From positions 1 to 64,000 of the forward strand of contig LLEY01000180.1 of the NCBI GenBank assembly GCA_001414485.1: DNA of 64,000 nucleotides. Reading direction: 5' to 3'. This document shows, one piece after another, positions 34,583-46,898 of this stretch; the stretch's first letter is position 1; the number at the start of each line of letters is the position of its first letter. A model generated the notes under the pieces. That model worked only from the letters and a program-made list of their open reading frames with translations, did no database searches and had not been told where the DNA came from. The position numbers and the translations under genes are program-made. This stretch comes from Calycina herbarum (taxonomy: Eukaryota; Ascomycota; Leotiomycetes; Helotiales; Pezizellaceae).

Positions 34583-36525
34583 ATGTCTGAATCTACGAAC
34601 CAACCCACAGCGGCTCCCCCGGAAGCTAGTTCCACGCCAGCGACGGCAGCGACGCCACAGGAAGAGGCGACTGGCAGTACCCCCGCACCAGCCGTAGTTC
34701 CCGCAGTCGCGGCTCCAAATCCAATACCAGCGCCAGCACCAGCAGTTCAACCGATTGAACCAGATGTATGTCTTCCCACCATCTCAAGGTTATAATAGCT
34801 GGGCTGGATGATTTACTTACGTTTTTTTTGAAGGAACTTGATGCGTTAGAAGGGGATTCTGCTTTTGGTGATGATGCTTCGTGAGTCTTTCATTAGCACT
34901 CTTTATTTTTTCCCTCGGTTTCATTGAGGCCTTGGATAATACGACTTATGGAGGGGAAGATAATTGATATGGATTGAATCGAGCTAACGTATTTTCAAAG
35001 AGAAACAAGTTCAAGAACTTCTCTGTCATCAGGAGTTACCAAGTATCGGTTAGTACCTGCATTTCAGATCTGCTTATTATTTTAACATACATTTAACTGA
35101 CTTTGGAACAGAGAAGAGGTATATTTTCTTTCACTTGAGGGCTTCTTATGAATGTCCGAATTGATGCTGATGCTGATGAACTGGTAGCATGGGAGAAGAT
35201 ATCATGCATACCGAGATGGGAAATATTTAATCGTACGTCCTATCATCAATAAGATGAAGTTTTGAGAAAACTAACGCCGTAAAGCCAAACGACGAGACGG
35301 AACAAGATCGTTTGGACTTGGTATGTCTTTCTATTTTCTCTTATTGATAATACCCTGCGGAATCGAATTGATCCCAATGATAAATTCAAGATAAAACCTA
35401 ATGAAGTGAACAGCACCATCACGTATTCAACCTAGCTTTCAATGGGAAACTCGTTCATGCACCGATTAAGAACCCGAGTAGGGTTTTAGATGCTGGGACT
35501 GGGACGGGAATTTGGGCTATTGATTTTGCTGAGTTCGTATTTCCTGTTCAATTCTTTGAGTATGAGAGAAAGGAACTGGATGACTGACTTTTTTGCACAG
35601 TCAATACCCGGAAGCTCATATTATAGGGTCAGATTTGTCGCCTATTCAGCCTGGATGGTGTGTCTCCTTCTCATTTTTTCTTCCTCATAAGATATTGCTC
35701 TCTCTTTTACTCCTGTCCAAATCACTTTTTCAATACATACCACCTCACCTCAACCATATCTCCCTCCGTCACTACCCAGCCATCACTACCCACTCGTCAC
35801 TACCTGCTCTTCACTTCCCCCTCATCACCTCCCTCATCCTTCTCCTTCTCCTTGGTCACTTGCTCCTTCGACCCACCCCCCTTTTCATCCTAAACCCGGC
35901 GCCTCCCCCCCCAAAAAACCTCCCTAACAACCCCAGGATCCCACCCAACCTAGAATTCGAAGTCGACGACATAGAAGACACCTGGCGCCACAGACCCTTC
36001 TCCTACATCCACATCCGCTCCCTAGCCGGCTCCATAAAAGACTGGCCACGTCTCCTCTCCCAAGCCTTCCAGCACCTCGAGCCCGGGGGTTGGATAGAAG
36101 TAGTAGAATTCGAAGTCCTCATCCGAATCCAAAACGAAGAATCAATCCATTTCCCCCCCATGATAAAAAAATGGCAAGAAGGCCTCCACATCGCGGGTGA
36201 AAACATAGGTCGCTCTTTCGATATAGCTCCAAAATTAAAAGGTATGCTTGAAGGAGCTGGATATGTGGGAGTAAATGAAGAGGTGACGAGGGTTCCTGAT
36301 TCCCCGTGGGCGAAGGATAAGAAGTGGAAGGAGTTGGGGCTTTATCAGCAGCATCAGATGCTGGATGCTACATCCTCGTATGGGCAGGCGCATTTTACGC
36401 GCGTGTTGGGGTGGAGTAAGCAGGAGTTTGATGTTATGAGTGCGTGTTGTAGGAGGGAGTTGAAGGATTTGAGGTTTCATACTTATTCGGATTTGTATGC
36501 TGTTTATGGGCAACGGCCTTTGTGA
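34583..36525 (+). CDS. LaeA-like SAM-dependent methyltransferase
   Basis: There are nine exons: 34583-34765, 34837-34880, 35001-35048, 35112-35118, 35188-35232, 35285-35320, 35414-35532, 35601-35657 and 35937-36525. They encode 375 residues with every junction in phase. The fourth exon is only 7 nt (AGAAGAG) and restores the family text REEHGRRYHAYRDGKYL. The Pro/Ala-rich N-terminus is disordered. The methyltransferase fold follows with PNDETEQDRLDL, motif I LDAGTGTGIWAIDFAD, then EAHIIGSDLSPIQP, the EVDDIEDTW acid motif and LEPGGWIEVVEF. LaeA-type enzymes partner with velvet proteins to control secondary metabolism and development; many paralogues are uncharacterised. This is a member of that family, not necessarily LaeA itself. 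The 279-bp intron before the last exon is almost pure pyrimidine. Confidence 0.85.
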
Positions 36526-37307
36526 GGGTTTACTGGGACGCGGTGAGAATGGGGGGGGGGAGGCCAAGGGGGAGACGGGATAGGGAAGAGCTGAAGTGTG
36601 GCTGGGATGAAGTGTAAAGTAGAGAGAGATGGAGGGGATGGAAGAAGAAAGAGTTGAGACAATAAACAGGTTGGGACGGTTAAGGGCTGGCCTCTGGAGG
36701 AGAGCGCAATGGAACAGAAAACAAGGGACGCATTGAGGGACGGGGCCTGCTTGAGGAAGAGAGAAGTTGGAAGTGATTATGTAACTGACTTCCCATATCG
36801 GTGTCCATGGAGATTACGAAAGGGGAGTGGAAACAAATGGAAAAAAGAAAGAGGAAGAGCTGACTTATGAAAAATACGATGCAGGTGGAAATTTCAATTG
36901 AGTTTGAATAACAGACGAAGGTGGATATGATAAGCAACATAATCAACTCTTAGTACATAGAAGAATCGACCTGGCACCGTGAACATTTTTCTTCCAATCA
37001 TATGAAATTTGTTCAAGATGGTTTAGGAGAAAAGTTGGTTCCCAATTCACTTAATCACAATATTAGCAATTATTCGAGATCTGCTTGAATAATGAGTAAG
37101 GAGGGTACGCATAGTAAACGAGGTCTCTTACAGACTAGCAAACTACAATCTTTAAAACGTTAAAATGCTAAGCTTTTATTACTCGCAACTGCTTGCTCGC
37201 TATACTGTAACTATAAACTCATTTATGAACTCCTTGCAAAATCCAAAGCATCCAGCGCTATTGTTGCCAACGCCAAACCCCAACGCAACAGGCCGTTAAT
37301 CATAAAA
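36526..37307. other. Convergent intergenic region
   Basis: The region contains a G-rich stretch at about 36550-36580 and otherwise AT-leaning DNA. No gene is seen; a short minus frame at 36680-36946 is not protein-like. Confidence 0.45.
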
Positions 37308-39000
37308 TCATACACTCTTCTTCATCTTCCCATTTCCAATCCTCCTAATCCCATGGTCCTGAGGCATCCTCTTCCCAGCAACACCCCTCTCCACATCAAA
37401 CACCGTCTCAATAAGATAAATGAATACCTGCACAATCTTGATCCACAACCTAAGTACCAAATCTGCCAGCCCAAGAACAGGCCTCTTTCCCCTACTAAAA
37501 GTGCTATCTTTGAATTCAAATGGTAGCTGTGCACCAAGGTGTTCCATTGCGACTTTTAGTCCGGAAGAGAAGCCATCTTCGTGGAATCCATATTTAGTCC
37601 AGGCGCCACAGTAACTGATTCCTCTTGTATTTTGGATCCGAGGAAGCAGACTCTGGGAGCGGATGGCTAGGGCGTTGTAGAGAGGATGGCTGTATGTATA
37701 TCGTCCCTGGACGTGTTCGGGTGCTGGATTGTGGAGTGGGTTGAGAGTAACGAGTACAGGACCAAAGGTTTCTTCATCGAGGTGTTGGAGGATGTTCATG
37801 TTGTATGTTAAACATACTTGATCAACATTTGCTGAGGTTGCCGATGATTTTGTAATGTAATTCCACGAGGACCAGGCAGATCTTAGTTTCGGCATTAGTG
37901 ATAAGTCGGAGTGGAGAATAGCGGTATTTTTGCTAGTTTTGAATCCGGAAAGAATACTGCGTTCTTCGGAATCTGCCTCTGGGAGGACTATATTATGGGC
38001 TTGGTCACCATGTGTTGCGAGGATAACATGATCGTAGATTTCCGAGGATCCATTCTTTAGGTGGAGGCGGACTCGGCCATCGTCCTCGTTTGTAACTGAT
38101 TCGACGGGGGTGTTGAGGAAAATGTGGTTTGGAGGGAATCCTTTCATGACCGCATCTATATAGCTTTTTGCGCAATATTTGAGGGTCAACCAGTCAGGTC
38201 TTTTGGCAACTGTATTTAAGAGGTGATGATTCCACCTGTGTTATGTTAGTGACATCCATTGTTTCAACCCATCTCAACACTTACATGAACCTGACCAAAG
38301 TCACAGCAGGAAAGTCCAGAGTAGCCTTATCCGGACTTGTACTCCATACCGCAGCCGTCATTGGTATGAGGTAGTCGTCTCGAAAGGCATCCGAGTATCC
38401 TTCCCTTTGTAAATATTGGCCAATACTCTCGACTTCTTCGCAGAAGTGAACATGGTTTCCATTGGTCTTCCCATTGCCATTCGTATTTATTGTAGGAGCC
38501 TCGCTCAGCTCTTCCGTCTTCAGCAAGTCCAAAGCAAATTGATTGAAACGTATAATGTCGAAAATCATCCTCCACATTCGAGGGGAGAGTAGGTTCCTTC
38601 GTTGTGCGAACACGGCAGAAAGTGAGGTACCAGCCCATTCAAACAAGCCATTGTCTCTCGAAACCCCGAACGTCATTTCCGTCAACATGGTGGGTACGCG
38701 GATGGATTCGAGGAACGCTATAAAGTTGGCTATCATATGTTAGCTGGCGTAATTGATTCAGGCGCATTGTACATTACGATAAGTCGCTGTGTTCAAGACA
38801 ATAAAGCCGGTATCAACCATGGTTTTGTGATTTCCATTCTTGAACTCGACGGTATTTGTATGCCCTCCCAATCGATCTGCGGCTTCGTATATATAAACAT
38901 CGTGATGCGTTCGATTTAGAGCCCAAAGCGCAGCTATTCCGGCCGAACCACTCCCTACGATTGCTACTTTCTTCCTGGGAACTCGTGTTAGGCGGACCAT
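37308..39000 (-). CDS. FAD-dependent amine oxidase-type oxidoreductase
   Basis: The exons in transcription order are 39000-38778, 38729-38285 and 38235-37308, giving 531 residues in consistent phases. The N-terminus starts with the dinucleotide fold ([17 protein letters not shown], then [13 protein letters not shown]), the signature of flavin-containing amine oxidases. [12 protein letters not shown] segment and a C-terminal GVAMEHLG-like flavin contact ([13 protein letters not shown]) support it. The layout matches the fungal and bacterial oxidoreductase often described near cyclopropane fatty-acid synthases, but no such gene is seen here and the substrate is unknown. The C-terminal helix [21 protein letters not shown] could associate with a membrane. 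The start at 39000 was chosen because the fold begins 13 residues later. Confidence 0.85.
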
Positions 39001-39784
39001 TATGGGCAAGTGAGGATTAAAATAGTGAGGAAGGAAGAGGTGAAGGATTAGGTGGGAAGGGTAGGGAGGGTATCCTACAAGTCGTTGTCGCGAGGGGATT
39101 CTGGTGGTTGGGAGGAAGAGGCAGAGGCAGAGGCAGAAGAAGCAGCAGCGGGGTGCTTTGGTGACGGCATGGTTGCTTTTGGGAGGTTTGGTATCTTAGC
39201 TTTCACTTGTGCTGCTGGCGTTCATGTGAGACCTTGATTCACTAGACTAGCAGAGTCAGGTATTCGTTGCGACGAGGGAGACGGGATGTAGCATGCATGC
39301 ACTGCAGACGTCAATGTGAGCAAAATGGAGCACCAATACGGAACATATACAAGGTTCTCGAGCTACACAACAGGCTATCTCATTCGCTGCTTCTCCGTTC
39401 CGTATTTCAGTTGCTCCACTTCGTCTCTTTCGTCTTCCGTCTTCCAAAGTGGCTGGGGCAAGTGTGGCTGAGATGCCAAGAATCGTCGGACAATCAACAT
39501 CGTGATCCGCCGAGGTGCGGTGCTTGCTGGAACCAGAACGAAACATTCCCAACTACAACCACAATCCGAACTCATCACCATACAACCCACTGCTTCGACG
39601 TACCGCACAATCGTCAACTGCCATCCCATATTTAGATCCGATCCTATCGCTGAGCGACAATACTCCCCGGAGTCCTCTCACGCCTCCCTGCATTGGCATT
39701 GCGACGACGTGGAAGGCAACCACAGTATAACACCACCACAACCTCTCTCTCCCGACCGATATCCTCACATCCTCCACCATAAAC
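39001..39784. promoter_or_regulatory. Divergent intergenic region
   Basis: This 784-bp region lies between the oxidoreductase and Vti1 starts. It carries a GAGGCA repeat near 39117-39140. Many overlapping short frames on both strands have no coding character. Confidence 0.45.
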
Positions 39785-40695
39785 ATGTCGAACCCTCTCG
39801 ATACCGATGCCGGCTCTGAGCTCTTCAGCAGCTATGAGGCTGAACTCAAGTTGGTCCAAGCCGATCTCAGCCAGAAGTTGGATCAGATTCCAGACTTGTC
39901 CGGGGAGCCAAGAAAGGCAGCAATCAGTCAGGCAGAGCGGGCGGTAGAGGAGGCGGACGAGATTGTAAGTTCTAGCAACCTTTTCATACGTTTGTGTAGA
40001 AAATGTACTCCGGGACGCTCGATATTTGGGTTATGCCACCTGGGTGTGGTCAGGGAGAGGGGACCTGGATTACCCATATTGCGGACGAGTTGTTACACGG
40101 AGAGAGCATAAGTACTAACAATCTTCCCAGCTGTCCTCAATGAAACTCGAAAAGTCCAATATCCCTTCCTCCAACCGAACAAAAGTAAACCAACGCCTCC
40201 GAAACTTCGAATCCGACATCGATGTTGCGAAACGAAAGCTACGATCTCTAGCCGACGACAGATCAGCTCTCTTCGGGGCTCGATACTCAGACAATCCAAA
40301 TGACGTACAGTTGGAGCAGAGACAACAACTCTTGTCAGGGACCGATAGATTGGATCGCAGCTCACAACGTCTCAAGGCCAGTCAAGCTCTAGCAAATGAC
40401 ACCGAAGCAATCGGAGCAAGCACCCTCGCAGATCTCCGTGTGCAGAGAGAAACGATCGAGAACACCACCAATACACTTTTGATAAGCGAGGGATATGTGG
40501 ATAGGAGTGTGAAGACATTGCGCGGTATGGCGCGTAGGTAAATCTTCCCTATTTCCCATTTATGACCAATCTATGAGCAGTTTAGACTAACCACTTTCTT
40601 CCTACAGGATGGCTACAAATCGGATAATCACCGTTTGTATCATCACAGTCTTGGTTCTTCTCATTATCGCGGTCGTTTACAGCAAATTTAAATGA
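39785..40695 (+). CDS. VTI1: v-SNARE protein Vti1
   Basis: The exons are 39785-39964, 40131-40537 and 40608-40695, giving 224 residues with consistent phases. It matches the Vti1 layout: an N-terminal three-helix domain (LFSSYEAELKLVQADLSQKL), a SNARE helix with TDRLDRSSQRLKASQALANDTE and GASTLADLRVQRETIENTTNTL (the central Gln-type layer is in LADLRVQRETI), then a C-terminal membrane anchor (IITVCIITVLVLLIIAVVYSKFK). Vti1 is a Qb-SNARE for Golgi-to-vacuole and endosomal fusion. The final helix is encoded by the last short exon, a common gene structure. Confidence 0.93.
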
Positions 40696-41352
40696 GTAAT
40701 TCATGAATAGGTTTGGCGTTTTAGGGGGTAGGCGGGTAGATAACTCGTTTGGTTCTCGAGTACTTGGCACAGCACAGTTTTTTGGTATTATACATTGTAC
40801 ATCAGATTATGAATTAGGGGCATTTTCTCAATACAACACGGATTGTCCCGGAAAGATCGAATTGCTTCTATAGGTTAACTTAGGGCAAGTATCCGCATCG
40901 AGAAATTGTAGCTTCAAAGAAAGTGGTAATAACCAGGAATTGCAAGAAGTGGTGAAAGTCCATCCCTTTCCAAGGTCAAGAAATTATGGTACATAAATTC
41001 TAGACATGGACCTGGAGTCGCGCCTTCCCTCCAGTCCAGTCTCTAGGAAGGAACGACCTCGAGAAAATGGAGCTAGGGAGTCATGCCTAACTCGATCTAC
41101 GAATAGATCGGGCCAACTGTTTATTGAGGGCTGGGCATCTCTACCCTGTGCCAAATCCTCTCACCTTATGGATTAGCACCATCATTAGTTCGGTATATCA
41201 GGGAGCTCGACCTCGTCTTTGGCAGCAGTGCTAACAAGGAGGAGTGCGAATAGGGTCCAGGTGTGGCCTAAACCGGCGTGCACTTCAGTGATTCATCGAA
41301 ACAGGTCAAGCAGTGGGAATAGAGGATCCTCTGCTGGGGCGCAAAGAGTTGG

Positions 41353-41560
41353 GAGTAAGCCATCAGACATCGAGTAAGCCATTAATTGTCGAGTAATCCG
41401 TCACACATCAAGTAATCCAGTACACATCGAGTAAGCCAATCTCAAGTTTGGGAGCTAAAAATAGGAGTGCGAGTAAGCCAACAAATAGTGAGTAATCTAC
41501 GAGTAACCCACTGATGGGTAAGCTAACAAATATCGAGTAATCCAAATATCGTGTTTGGGG
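41353..41560. repeat. 19-bp minisatellite array
   Basis: A gagtaagcca/gagtaatcca core recurs at exactly 19-bp spacing at 41353, 41372, 41391, 41410 and 41429, then again at 41471 and 41490 and more loosely to 41560. The spacers between cores share acatc-like endings. It is non-coding, and a role as a protein-binding or recombination-prone array is only a possibility. Confidence 0.75.
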
Positions 41561-42702
41561 GCTAAAAAAGAGACACGAGTACCCTATGTCAGTTTCTTTG
41601 TGGTTTGCATAAGGGTCGACTTTAGTTTCGAGGGTGCAGTGCAGTGCCGTTATTATCGTCCCAAGTGAGAGAGCCACATATTTTGTGGTGTCGTAGTTCT
41701 TAAAAGAAATTATTACAAAGGGGGTCATTTTACTCTTTGTAGGGACCTGGAGTTGTGGCTTCCCTCACATGGAAATTTTGGGCTCTCATAGAATGGAAGT
41801 CTAACGACCCCGAGTCAAACTTGTACGGATGTGAGATGAGAAGTTGCAGTTGTGACTTCCCTTCTTAACTCTGATACAGGCCACTCGCTAGGTAAGAGAG
41901 GAGGAAGGGCCGATGACGAGTTCAATTTCCTGTGGACTTGGCTCTCTTAGCTCCAAACCCCAAATGAGTCTTCCATTCTGTGATCTTTTCGAGGGACGGA
42001 CAGCTCGAGGGTAGCCAGTCTACAGAGGACGTTTGGTTCTTTTGATTTTCTCTTTTTCTTAAAGTATTTGATGTAGGTGGGATTCAGCCTAGATACTTGA
42101 GAGTTTTATGAGTAGTAATGGCTGGGAAAGAGGAGAGGAGTTGATAGATACCATATATTTTTGGGTCTTCTATGAATATTCTCTCTCGTCTTTTAATGTG
42201 CTCTTTATTGCTGGCCGAATTTTGTCTCAACCTTAGCGCGCCGTCGCGATTGATTTCTGACCACCAAATGGTAAATGGAAGGACGGAGGGGCGTGGTACT
42301 CGAAGTGGGTCGGTTAGCCTCGAGGTAGGTCGCAAGAGGGAAGGAGAAACCTTGAGTCCCATCTCCCAGATGGTTGAGTCGAGTTGAAGAAGGAACGACC
42401 TTGGTCTCGAGACTCGAGGTGGGTCAGGGAAAAAATGACCTCGAGAGTAGAGACGATAGAACTGGGTGAAATCCGGAGTTGTTCTCTTCTTAACGATTGG
42501 GAAGGAAGGAAGGCCTACGTTTGGCGAATAACCTAAGTATCTTCATCAATGAACCCGTTGGATTCGAATTTAGTATGTCTCTTTATGATCGTGGACTCTG
42601 AAAACGTCACCAATGTCTATATACGCCATCTACTACACATGTCCATCAATTTGGCAATGAAAGAGAGACGCCAGGACTATTTTCCCGTGCACTTTGGTTA
42701 TT

Positions 42703-42731
42703 ATCTCCCTCTCCCTCTCCCTCTCTCCATT
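42703..42731. repeat. CTCTCC-type simple repeat
   Basis: A short run of tctccc/ctctcc units is followed by a CTCTTTT-rich stretch. It is a simple low-complexity tract. Confidence 0.6.
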
Positions 42732-43768
42732 CTTTTTACGCTCTTCTCTCCGGACGATTAATCGAGGTTTACAGAGCTGGTTTGGTTCTCTCTTTTCTCT
42801 CTTTTCTTCTTTTTATTAGCTATTAGGGGTTGCGCTAATCGTTCTCTTTGTAAAGGATTATCAGACCTTGGGGGGTAGAGGCAAAAGGAGTGGAAGTTAT
42901 AGATACTATAGGTTTTCAGTTCCTAGTCTTGTGTTGTCTTCCTGTATGTTGAAGGGTGAGGTGGGAGTTTTCACCCATCCCAACGATGCCCCTGATGCGT
43001 TTGCAACTGCAAGAACACATATACTTTGAAGGAGAACCCTAGTAATTGTGAGTGCAGAAACTCCAGCTGTTTTCTTTACACCACCACAAACAGAACCGGG
43101 AAGTGGACAACGCCTTTGTGGAACTCAGAGAAAATCATATGTTACCAGAGTGGTATGTTAATATATGGAGCAGCTGTATTAATGTTACTTAATGCCTTCA
43201 AAGCATCTCCACGGAAGTTCTTTTCTCAAAACTAATTACAATTCATCGCTAAGTCACTTCCAACATCCCCATAGCCTTTCAACGGGGTATGTACAAGAAA
43301 ATCGCATCTCCTCCATCTCCTCGGTCCGCATCGTAATAAACATACGATTTCAACAATTCCTCACGTGGCGACTCAATTCACATGATAAAAGGCCCCTCCT
43401 GATACGCGAGATACATCTATTATCCTAAATTCTAAATATCCGGGATGCGGAATGCTGACAGTACGCAATCTCATGCAACTTGGTAACTTCAGGGGTCTAC
43501 GTTTTGGGCTGCTGGTGCTTTTCGTGGAACCTGGGGATCGGGAATTGAGGTGGGATGTTTGGATGGGTTGGTAATCGATGTGCAGGATTGGTGGTAGCAC
43601 CGTGAGGATGTGAACTCGGTGACGAGGGGTTGAAAGGTATATAAGAGGAGGGGAATAATTTTTCTGAGAGGCTTTTCTATTTCCTGAATTGAAGTTTCAT
43701 CGGCTTACCTGTACAACCACCTACAGAATCAATTCGCCCTTCACGAAAATACCAACAACTACACGACA

Positions 43769-45275
43769 ATGAGTATCCCCAAATTTCCATTCGCTCGTCC
43801 ATCGGACTACCAGCCACCTGTCGAGTACGAATACCTCCGGCATCATGATCCGGTTTCGAGAGTTGAGTTGTTTGATGGAAGTATTGCTTGGTTGGTGGTA
43901 AAGCATAAAGATATTTGTCAGGTTTTGACGGATAATCGACTGTCAAAAGTAAAGTTCCTTCTTACTCATGGAAGAGTGTAAACTCGAAGATACTAATGAG
44001 GTTATAGGAGAGAACTCGTCCAGGTTTCCCGGAATTAAGTGCAGGTGGTAAATTAGCTGCGAAGAGTAAACCTACATTTGTTGATATGGATCCTCCTCAA
44101 CATATGGCTCAGAGGTAATGCAGAACCAAAACTGAAAAGAGGGAAGTGAAGGAATGCTAATATAAGGCAACAGGAGTATGGTGGAATCACTTTTCACAAA
44201 ACCACAAATCGATGGTATGCGTCCTCATATCCAAGAGACGGTCGACAAACTTCTTGAAACTGTTATTGCAGAAGGAGGTTCCAAACCTTTTGATATCGTT
44301 GAGAAATTCGCTTTGCCTGTTCCATCATATGTAATTCTCACCCCTCCATTTTCTCTTCCTCGACCCCATCTCTTTATCTCTCTCACCTCCCTTCCACCTC
44401 GCCCCCTTTTCCTCTCGCTAACGAACCCCCTCAGATCATCTACGGAATTCTCGGAGTCCCCTTCTCAGACCTCCCCTACCTAACTCAACAAGCCGCCATC
44501 CGAACCAACGGCTCCGCAACCGCAACCGAATCCTCCCGCGCAAACGACTCCCTCCTCTCCTACATCGACTCCCTCGTCGAAAAACGAATCGAAAACCCCG
44601 AAAACGATCTAATCACGCACCTAGTAACAAACCAATTACAGAAAGGGAACCTAGAGAAATCAGATATAACACAAATAGCTTTCCTCCTGCTCGTCGCCGG
44701 AAACGCAACGATGGTCTCAATGATTGCCCTAGGAATAGTTACTCTCCTCCAACATCCTGAGCAACTCTTTCACCTCAATGCTGAGCCGGAGAAATGGGCG
44801 CCGAGGTTTGTGGAGGAGGTTTGTAGGTATCATACTGCGAGTGCTTTGGCGACGAAAAGGGTTGCGAAGGAGGATGTTCTTGTTGGGGGGAAGAAAATTA
44901 AGAAGGGGGAGGGGATTATTGCTGCTACTATGAGTGGGAATCGGGATGAAGATATTTGGGAGAGGGCGGGGGAGTTTGATATGGCCAGACCAAAACCCCA
45001 TGGGGGAGAGGAGGCGTTAGGATATGGGTGGGGGGAGCATAGATGTGTGGCTGAATGGTTGGCGAGGGCGGAGCTGGAGGTTGTTTTTGGTGAGTTCCTT
45101 CCTTCCTTCCCTTTTTGAAGCGAAGCGCAGGCTTGGAAATTATGGGAACTGACTTGGTGTAGCAACGCTATTTCAAAAATTGCCGAATCTGCAACTTGCC
45201 ATCCCTTTCGAAGATATCAAGTACTCGCCACCTCACAAGGATGTTGGAATTTCAGAACTTGCAGTTGTCTTTTAA
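43769..45275 (+). CDS. CYP55: Nitric oxide reductase cytochrome P450 (CYP55/P450nor)
   Basis: The exons are 43769-43948, 44008-44114, 44174-44330, 44435-45089 and 45163-45275, giving 403 residues, the usual P450nor length, with all phases consistent. The N-terminus ([18 protein letters not shown]) starts directly at the P450 fold, with no signal or mitochondrial presequence, so a cytosolic form is indicated. The I-helix reads [17 protein letters not shown], where the usual Ala-Gly-x-x-Thr pattern is kept. The E-x-x-R helix is [12 protein letters not shown]. The haem thiolate is Cys352 in GYGWGEHRC. This enzyme reduces two NO to N2O using NAD(P)H directly, without a separate reductase, in fungal denitrification and NO detoxification. 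It is adjacent to no other denitrification gene. Confidence 0.93.
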
Positions 45276-46898
45276 ACGATTTCGAGTCTTTGGTGTTCAG
45301 AATTATCTTCTCCTGAAATAAGGAGTCATTGTTCGTTCAGCATGGAGTAAGACTACTTGGGGTAGGGTACTGGTCTTATTTTCTCTCCATGTCACTTGTC
45401 AGTAATACATGTACATAGTTTCAACATACCGCTCGATCAATTTTCACAATAATGACTTATTGCCGTTGTGAAGTGCTAACCTTAGAGTCGACGGTGGAAA
45501 CACTACTAACTTATTCTTTCATTTGCCCTGTGTCATGACCTTTAGTATCTTTAATCTATTGTGGAAAGCTAGACATGGCAATGAGTTATACCGCGCGAGT
45601 ATGGAATATTATCTCTTTGTGTCCTAAAAAGCGCGGGCTAATTAAACGGGCGAGAGAGGTGATTATAGTATAAGGAAATGAATAGGGTAGGTTTAGGAAG
45701 AACGATCTCTACGGGGACGGAAAAAGTGTCGGATTTGTTCCCTCGAAAAATAGTCTTAAATTGGAAATAACACCCCAACATATCCAGTAAGATAGAAGCA
45801 ACTTTATCATACTATCTATTAGTAATAAGTAGCAAACCCATAATAGGAGAAGAAATAGAGATATCGTGCCAAACGAAAACAGCGATGTACTGAAAACCAC
45901 GAACACGCTCGTATTACCCCGGATCCCATGGATAATTTAATGTATTGTACGAGAAGGCTTAGGAGAATCAAGAGATTCGACTTCTTATTCTCTCATGCTT
46001 TTCGAACAATATCTACAATTACGAGAGAAAACCAAAGGCAAGATGAGATGTACCCAGAAGAAAGCCAGGACATCTTAGACCAAGATAGACCAAGATGGAC
46101 CAAGGACACAGGAGGCTTTTGATATGATATCCTTCCACACCCGTGAATGCTTGGTTCATCCGAAATCCGGAAAAAGAGGGGATCTCCAAGTGTGGCACAA
46201 CAAGGCAATAACAAGTCCAAGACGCGCAGTCAAGCCACGGCAGTCTAGTTCGTCATCTCACCAAGAATCGGAAGAAAGATTCCATAGAGACTTCGACTGT
46301 AATACTGCGTCGTAATTGATCGAGTCACGGGTAAAATTTCGGACCTCGTTATTCAAATCTCTCGTGGAAGGTCGCAGGATCACAAGCGCTCACTCTCGTC
46401 AGCGTCGCCACCTAACCCTCTTCTGCTCTGCTTTATTCCGTATTTCTTGCGATCCCAAGTATTTTTTGGAATTGCCCATGATCCTTGGTTGCTGATCGTT
46501 CACGTACTTTTTCAATTGGCTCCTGTCATCCCCCTCAATTGCAACCTCCAATCGTGGTCGGTACCCCCGTCAAGCTGTGCCCACCCCAGCATCCAAGGTC
46601 GTCAACAACCACGGATTCAAGGCTGCTGCTCCAGCCCTACTCGAGCCTGGACTTCCATCCTTCTACTCCCAACTCCAAGTCCCAACTCGTAACGAACACC
46701 ATTGCGAGCGACCTCATTTTCCTCAAGGACCGACAACAAAGCAGGTCAAGGTAACGAGGCGGCAGACGGAACGGACCTCCAAACTTTGTACCTTTCAAAG
46801 GTCACAAATACGAGGAATGACATGACACCAGCTCCACCGCGATCAACATTCCTCGCTTCTAATCGATTATCGACCATTACACTCGTTACTCAATCATA
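45276..46898. other. Intergenic region, no supported gene
   Basis: Short frames at 45928-46122, 46447-46692 and nearby are not protein-like. An upstream non-coding exon for the next gene is possible. A GC-containing stretch around 45590-45650 stands out from an AT-leaning background. Confidence 0.45.

Larger units (their letters stand above)
40696..43768. other. 3-kb repeat-rich intergenic region, no supported gene
   Basis: This region contains the 19-bp array at 41353-41560 and a CTCTCC-type tract near 42703-42731. Several sentence-like repeats recur loosely (for example gaaggaacgacc at about 41045 and 42388). Open frames are short. The last few hundred bases before 43769 include the CYP55 promoter; no named site is visible. 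Confidence 0.55.

Noticed and set aside
34293..34697. Plus-strand frame overlapping the LaeA-like start
   Set aside because: It runs in another frame through the conserved N-terminal exon and lacks protein character.
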